Source: Ananas comosus
Lineage: Eukaryota > Streptophyta > Magnoliopsida > Poales > Bromeliaceae
Reading direction: 5' to 3'
DNA: 64,000 bases
Assembly (NCBI RefSeq): GCF_001540865.1
Contig: NC_033628.1
Coordinates: 1,674,001-1,738,000, forward strand
The stretch's first letter is position 1. Each line of letters opens with the position of its first letter. This document shows positions 60,301-64,000 of the stretch, piece after piece. The notes beneath the pieces are model-generated. The model was not told the origin of the DNA. It ran no database searches and worked only from the letters and a program-made list of their open reading frames with translations. Both the position numbers and the translations under genes were made by a program.

Positions 60301-63300
60301 AAATGTCAGATATTGGGTACTGGAAGAGACTCAAGACCTTAATCACCAAAAGAAATACGGTACAGGAGAAAAGACAGAATATCATGTTAAGTTGGAACCA
60401 GAGACACTAGTTTAAGCTTCAGAAATTTCTCCCTTATTAAGGGCAAGAGAACACTGATTTGTCCCATGTCCTAACTCCTAACTGTTTCTCGGTCAAACAT
60501 TAACAAGATAACATTGGTATGTACTATTTTGTTTCTGACTAGACACTGTGCCAAATAGAGGGCACTTGCTGTGAAACCTATTTAAGCCCAGTTGGTGGGT
60601 ATAGTGCAAGCTCTTAGACTCTGTTCTATGTCCGGAACAGCAGGAGATTAACTTAAGTTATCGTCATTCCGTTAAACAAAACGACATCTGAGAGATAATA
60701 ATACTTCTTCTCAAACTGGGTTATCTACATTAATTCCTGTATAATTACAATTATCCAGGAATCAATACAACCTCTCTTTTACATCAAATACAAACATAAA
60801 ATTGATCCTTTTCTTAGTCATCCCGTGATGATGGCATAAACTAGGGATAAAGGAAAGTTATCCCCGTTTACTTAGAACCCAACCAACCGTTCAATAGTAA
60901 TTAATTGAAAAAGAGAAAATACCAATAAGTTTCAACAAACTACTTGGCCTGCAAACAGGGACAAGTACCTGTTCTTTCTTAAACTTCTGAAGATCAGCTT
61001 TGTACAACCGAAGCTTTTCTGCACGTTTTTGGGCTTCGGCAAGTGGGTTAAACCTCGAGGATGTCACTTTCCTACTCACAACCTCCTTCTTCCTCTTCTC
61101 TGACCCATCCTGCAAATTTTTTAACTTCTTGTCCTTCTCTGCACTTTTGACATCTTCGTTGGTGCTTGCTGAAATATTCTCCTCATTTGTGACTTCAACC
61201 TTGACAGCCTTTTCTATAATAATCTGACTCTCATAGTCTTTAGCCGGATCATACCCAATAGAGATGTTTTCTACACCACGCCCAAGAATAAAGGTCAAGT
61301 CCTCTGGTTCATAACTAACTTCATTTCTGCCCGTAGTAGAAGAACCCTCTATCCTCTTAGTAACTGGTGGTAACTCGGACTCTATGTCAATGGCAGTTCG
61401 GCTTTCTGGTAAAAACTGATCCCGTGACCCCGACCTAAAAGGAACCACAAAGGACTCATCTGTTAAATTATTTGCACTCCTATCCTTATTGGAGGGAATT
61501 TCATAGTCATGAACTGCTAAAGGATCTAAAGAACTCCTGCCTGTTTGCTCTTCATGTCCATAAATCATAAATTCTTCACTGGTAGCCCTCCGGTAATTTC
61601 CTCCTCCACCTTCTATTTCTTTCAAATGACTATCTGTGAAACCCCTTCTTGCACTCGAAACCAGCATCTCATCAGTAGAAGAGATCTGCTTCATCCTAAT
61701 ACCATTTCGATCAACTGAATCAATTCCCACTGTTTTGAGCTCCTGAACATTTCCAGTATTTCTTTCTACAGGGAGAATGGGGTCATCTTCATTTTTACTT
61801 TCTTTTCTCCTTGCTGGAGGATCTCTCTCACCAGCAAAGATATCTCCATCATTAGTTCTTGTTTTCTCTTCAGCTTTTAACAAAAAGCTCTGAAACGCCT
61901 GCCAAGTTCCTGTATCTGCTTCTTGTCCATAAGCCACTTCATCCCTCTCACTTGCATCAAAAGAATCTGTATATTTCTTCTGACCCTCTTTTTTATTTGA
62001 AGAACTTGAAGAGGTATTTTGTTTTTTCCCTTGGGAAATAGAACGCTGATCTACATTCTCATCCTCCGCTTCACTTTCGGAAACAGATTCTGATTCACTT
62101 CCTGACGATTCATTCTTTTTTGACGCTACATAGTTTACATTCCGAATCACAACCACACCAGGCTTCTTCTTCTTCTTCTTGCCCTTACGATTAATCCTTT
62201 TATGAGATTTCTCATACTCTGAGGCACTCTGATCTGAACCATCTTCACCTGTCTCTGAAGCCTCCGAATCAACATCATTGTTATCTTTACTACTGCGAGA
62301 GTGCCTTTTGGACCGTGATTTTTGTTGCGTGTTGAATCTAGGATCGTCCATTGGAGGATACGGAGGATAGACATTAGGGTAGTTCTGATAGTAAGGCATG
62401 CCTTGCATTGGGTAAGGTGGAAAAATAGGTGGGCCTGGTGGGGGGTGCATTTGCCATGGGGGATAAGCAGTTTGGTGATACTGGCCCTGGAAGTACTGAT
62501 GGGATCCCACTGGATGCTGAGGATCTTGAGGGATCTTTTGATCTACAAATATGTTAAGAAAAGAAAAAAAGATGCAAGTTTTAATGATACCTTTATACGT
62601 CACAATGATAGAATGGTAAAAATGACAACTATCAGAAAAGGAAAAAAGAGACCACGCAGAGACAATATGCATGCATTCTGTGTCACTCTGTGAGGATATA
62701 TCAAGAGTTCGAGACATGCACATGTGCATTTCAAGATTTTATCTAATAATAGGATAAGAAAAGTGAAGCAGCTTATTGTTAGTATTGAGAAGGCAGGCGT
62801 TCCTAGGAGTGGTGCTTCTATATGAGTAACAAATGGTTCCAACTACAGACAACAAAAAGACTATCTTCCGAACATTTTAGACATGAAAAACCAGCTACAT
62901 TTCGTCACAAACAAGATGAAAGGTAAGTCAAAAAGGCTAAAAAACCAAATGGCGTAATCTATTTTCATTGATGAAAAAAAGATGCTTGCAGTAACAACCG
63001 GCACAGAATTAAAAGAAAAGAACCACTGAAGGCTAGAACAGTGAAAAAAAAAAAAAAAAAAAAAAAANNNNAAGGAATTCAACCACCCAATTTTCATGAA
63101 GATGTTGAAGAAAATTAGGTCTGGTTTGGTTAGCCACCAATGTTCTTGGTAGAGCTGCATGAAGTGTGAGGACAACATAAAATTTCCAAGCTTCAAGAAA
63201 GAAGAAAAATGCAAACTGACCTTTTCCAGCACTCTCTATGCTTGCATCACCACCAGAAACAGGAGATGATTCCTGGTTATGTTTCATTGCATCTTCAGAA

Positions 63301-63980
63301 AGTACAATGCCGGAGGCATTGAAGTAAGAAAATTCAGATTGCGAATGCAATGCTTCTGCAGCCTCAACTTCGATCCATTGTCCAGTTTCATGCTTACTCT
63401 TCCACAACTCCATGAACTGAAAACATGCTTCCCTGTTTCATGAAGTCCAAAAGAAAATAAACAACTAAACATTGTAGCAAACAATGACAAGGCCGCAATT
63501 GAGCTACCAAGTTATTACGTATATTACGATAAAACAAGTCACACAAGCTCAATAGAATGTTAAGTATTTATGTCCAAGTTTTACCAAGATTTGTTCAGTA
63601 ATACTCGTACCATTTATTCTCCTCCTAGTCCTGAAAGTAACGGAGCCCTTCTTCTTCAGATATCTATGTAGATTTTTATACATTGACTTATATCTGACAA
63701 CTTTGTCATCCTTGAAAGTAGTGTCTCCCTCAAGTACAAGATTCGCTACCCTAGCCTTGTCCTACAATATAATTGGTACATTTGGACCATAACAAGCCCA
63801 AATTGCTAAAAAGGAACACCGACTTACTTTAGGCGTGCAGCACCAAAACACTCCGCAAATGATATCAAATGTGCCATGCTATCCATGTCGAAACCAGCTG
63901 CTGCAGCACGTGCAAAGGCCATAGCCTGCTCCTTTTGCAACACAATTTTGCGGGTCTCGAGTACTCTCAGAAGGTGAACT
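57390..63980 (-). CDS. COP1-interacting protein 7 (CIP7)-like, 3' seven exons (5' partial)
   Basis: Homologue of Arabidopsis CIP7, a nuclear COP1-binding protein described as a positive regulator of light-responsive genes. Visible exons: 63828-63980, 63221-63432, 60969-62542, 59237-60031, 58256-58589, 57692-57754, 57390-57457; about 1,066 codons, all phases consistent, ending KKIAYA-stop. The first visible exon carries the family core RVLETRKIVLQKEQAMAFAR and SFAECFGAARLKEACFQFME. It is followed by a Pro/Tyr-rich segment (YPPWQMHPPPGPPIFPPYP), an acidic/Ser block, a Lys-rich stretch (KGKKKKKKPG, nuclear-signal-like), a basic coiled segment (EAQKRAEKLRLYKADLQKFK, EKEQIRRLEALKMERQKRIA) and the C-terminal RPFSLLSPFRRSSEKK. 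The 5' end is beyond 64000. Four Ns (63068-63071) lie in an intron. Confidence 0.92.
58920..59098. repeat. Tandem duplication of 91 bases in CIP7-like intron
   Basis: Two consecutive copies, each starting AGTTCAGCAAAGATATAAAA and ending GATGAACCACTTGT, at 58920-59010 and 59011-59098. They differ by a 3-base indel (AATGCCAGC against AACAGC) and a few substitutions, so the duplication is real and not a collapsed read. Confidence 0.85.
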
Positions 63981-64000
63981 CTGCCCCAAAAAAACTAATG

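Noticed and set aside
61000..62693. Plus-strand ORFs over the large CIP7-like exon
   Set aside because: Antisense shadows of a long open exon; no family likeness.

Overview
This is nuclear DNA from a flowering plant. Its genes are split by many AT-rich GT-AG introns, intergenic DNA is AT-rich and full of microsatellites and small transposons, and every recognisable protein is closest to plant families. The very GC-rich second NAC exon and the transposon mix lean towards a monocot, but I cannot name a species. There is no bacterial-style operon, CRISPR array or viral gene.

Layout, left to right. 1594-4055 (-): first two coding exons of a NAC transcription factor; the C-terminal exon lies beyond the left edge. 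5.0-13.1 kb: gene-poor DNA with two tRNA-derived SINEs, an LTR-like fragment, an assembly duplication at an N, and a possible decayed SNU13/L7Ae fragment. 13176-17949 (-): complete 7-exon PMT8-like methyltransferase, 621 aa. 21015-38194 (-): complete 32-exon exportin-4 (XPO4), about 1,171 aa, with transposons in several introns. 40201-41952 (+): intronless-CDS P-class PPR protein with 13 tandem repeats, divergent from XPO4. 44110-44183 (-): tRNA-Ile(AAT). 44890-46603 (-): complete 6-exon GLTP1-like glycolipid transfer protein, 202 aa. 49402-51772 (-): 2-exon dCTP pyrophosphatase (MazG-like), 128 aa, with a CACTA-type element in its intron. 52-57 kb: transposon-rich spacer (SINE, LTR-like fragment, Tourist-like MITE, micron-like MITEs including an inverted pair). 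57390-63980 (-): last seven exons of a COP1-interacting protein 7 (CIP7)-like gene whose 5' part lies beyond the right edge.

The genes are unrelated housekeeping or regulatory genes (nuclear export, organelle RNA metabolism, Golgi methyltransferase, lipid transfer, nucleotide-pool cleaning, light signalling, NAC transcription) and do not form a pathway. Exon models were built by hand from splice signals and family similarity. In each complete gene the exon phases add up to one open frame, which is strong internal support.

The most interesting content is in the repeats: a SINE family with A/B boxes, a terminal palindrome and one perfect 14-bp target duplication; a micron-like MITE family sitting inside (TA)n/(GA)n microsatellites; a head-to-head MITE pair that could fold into a hairpin of about 470 nt; a duplicated 3' splice site and a GC-AG intron in XPO4; and single-N assembly joints flanked by exact duplications. 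I found no convincing undescribed multi-gene system.
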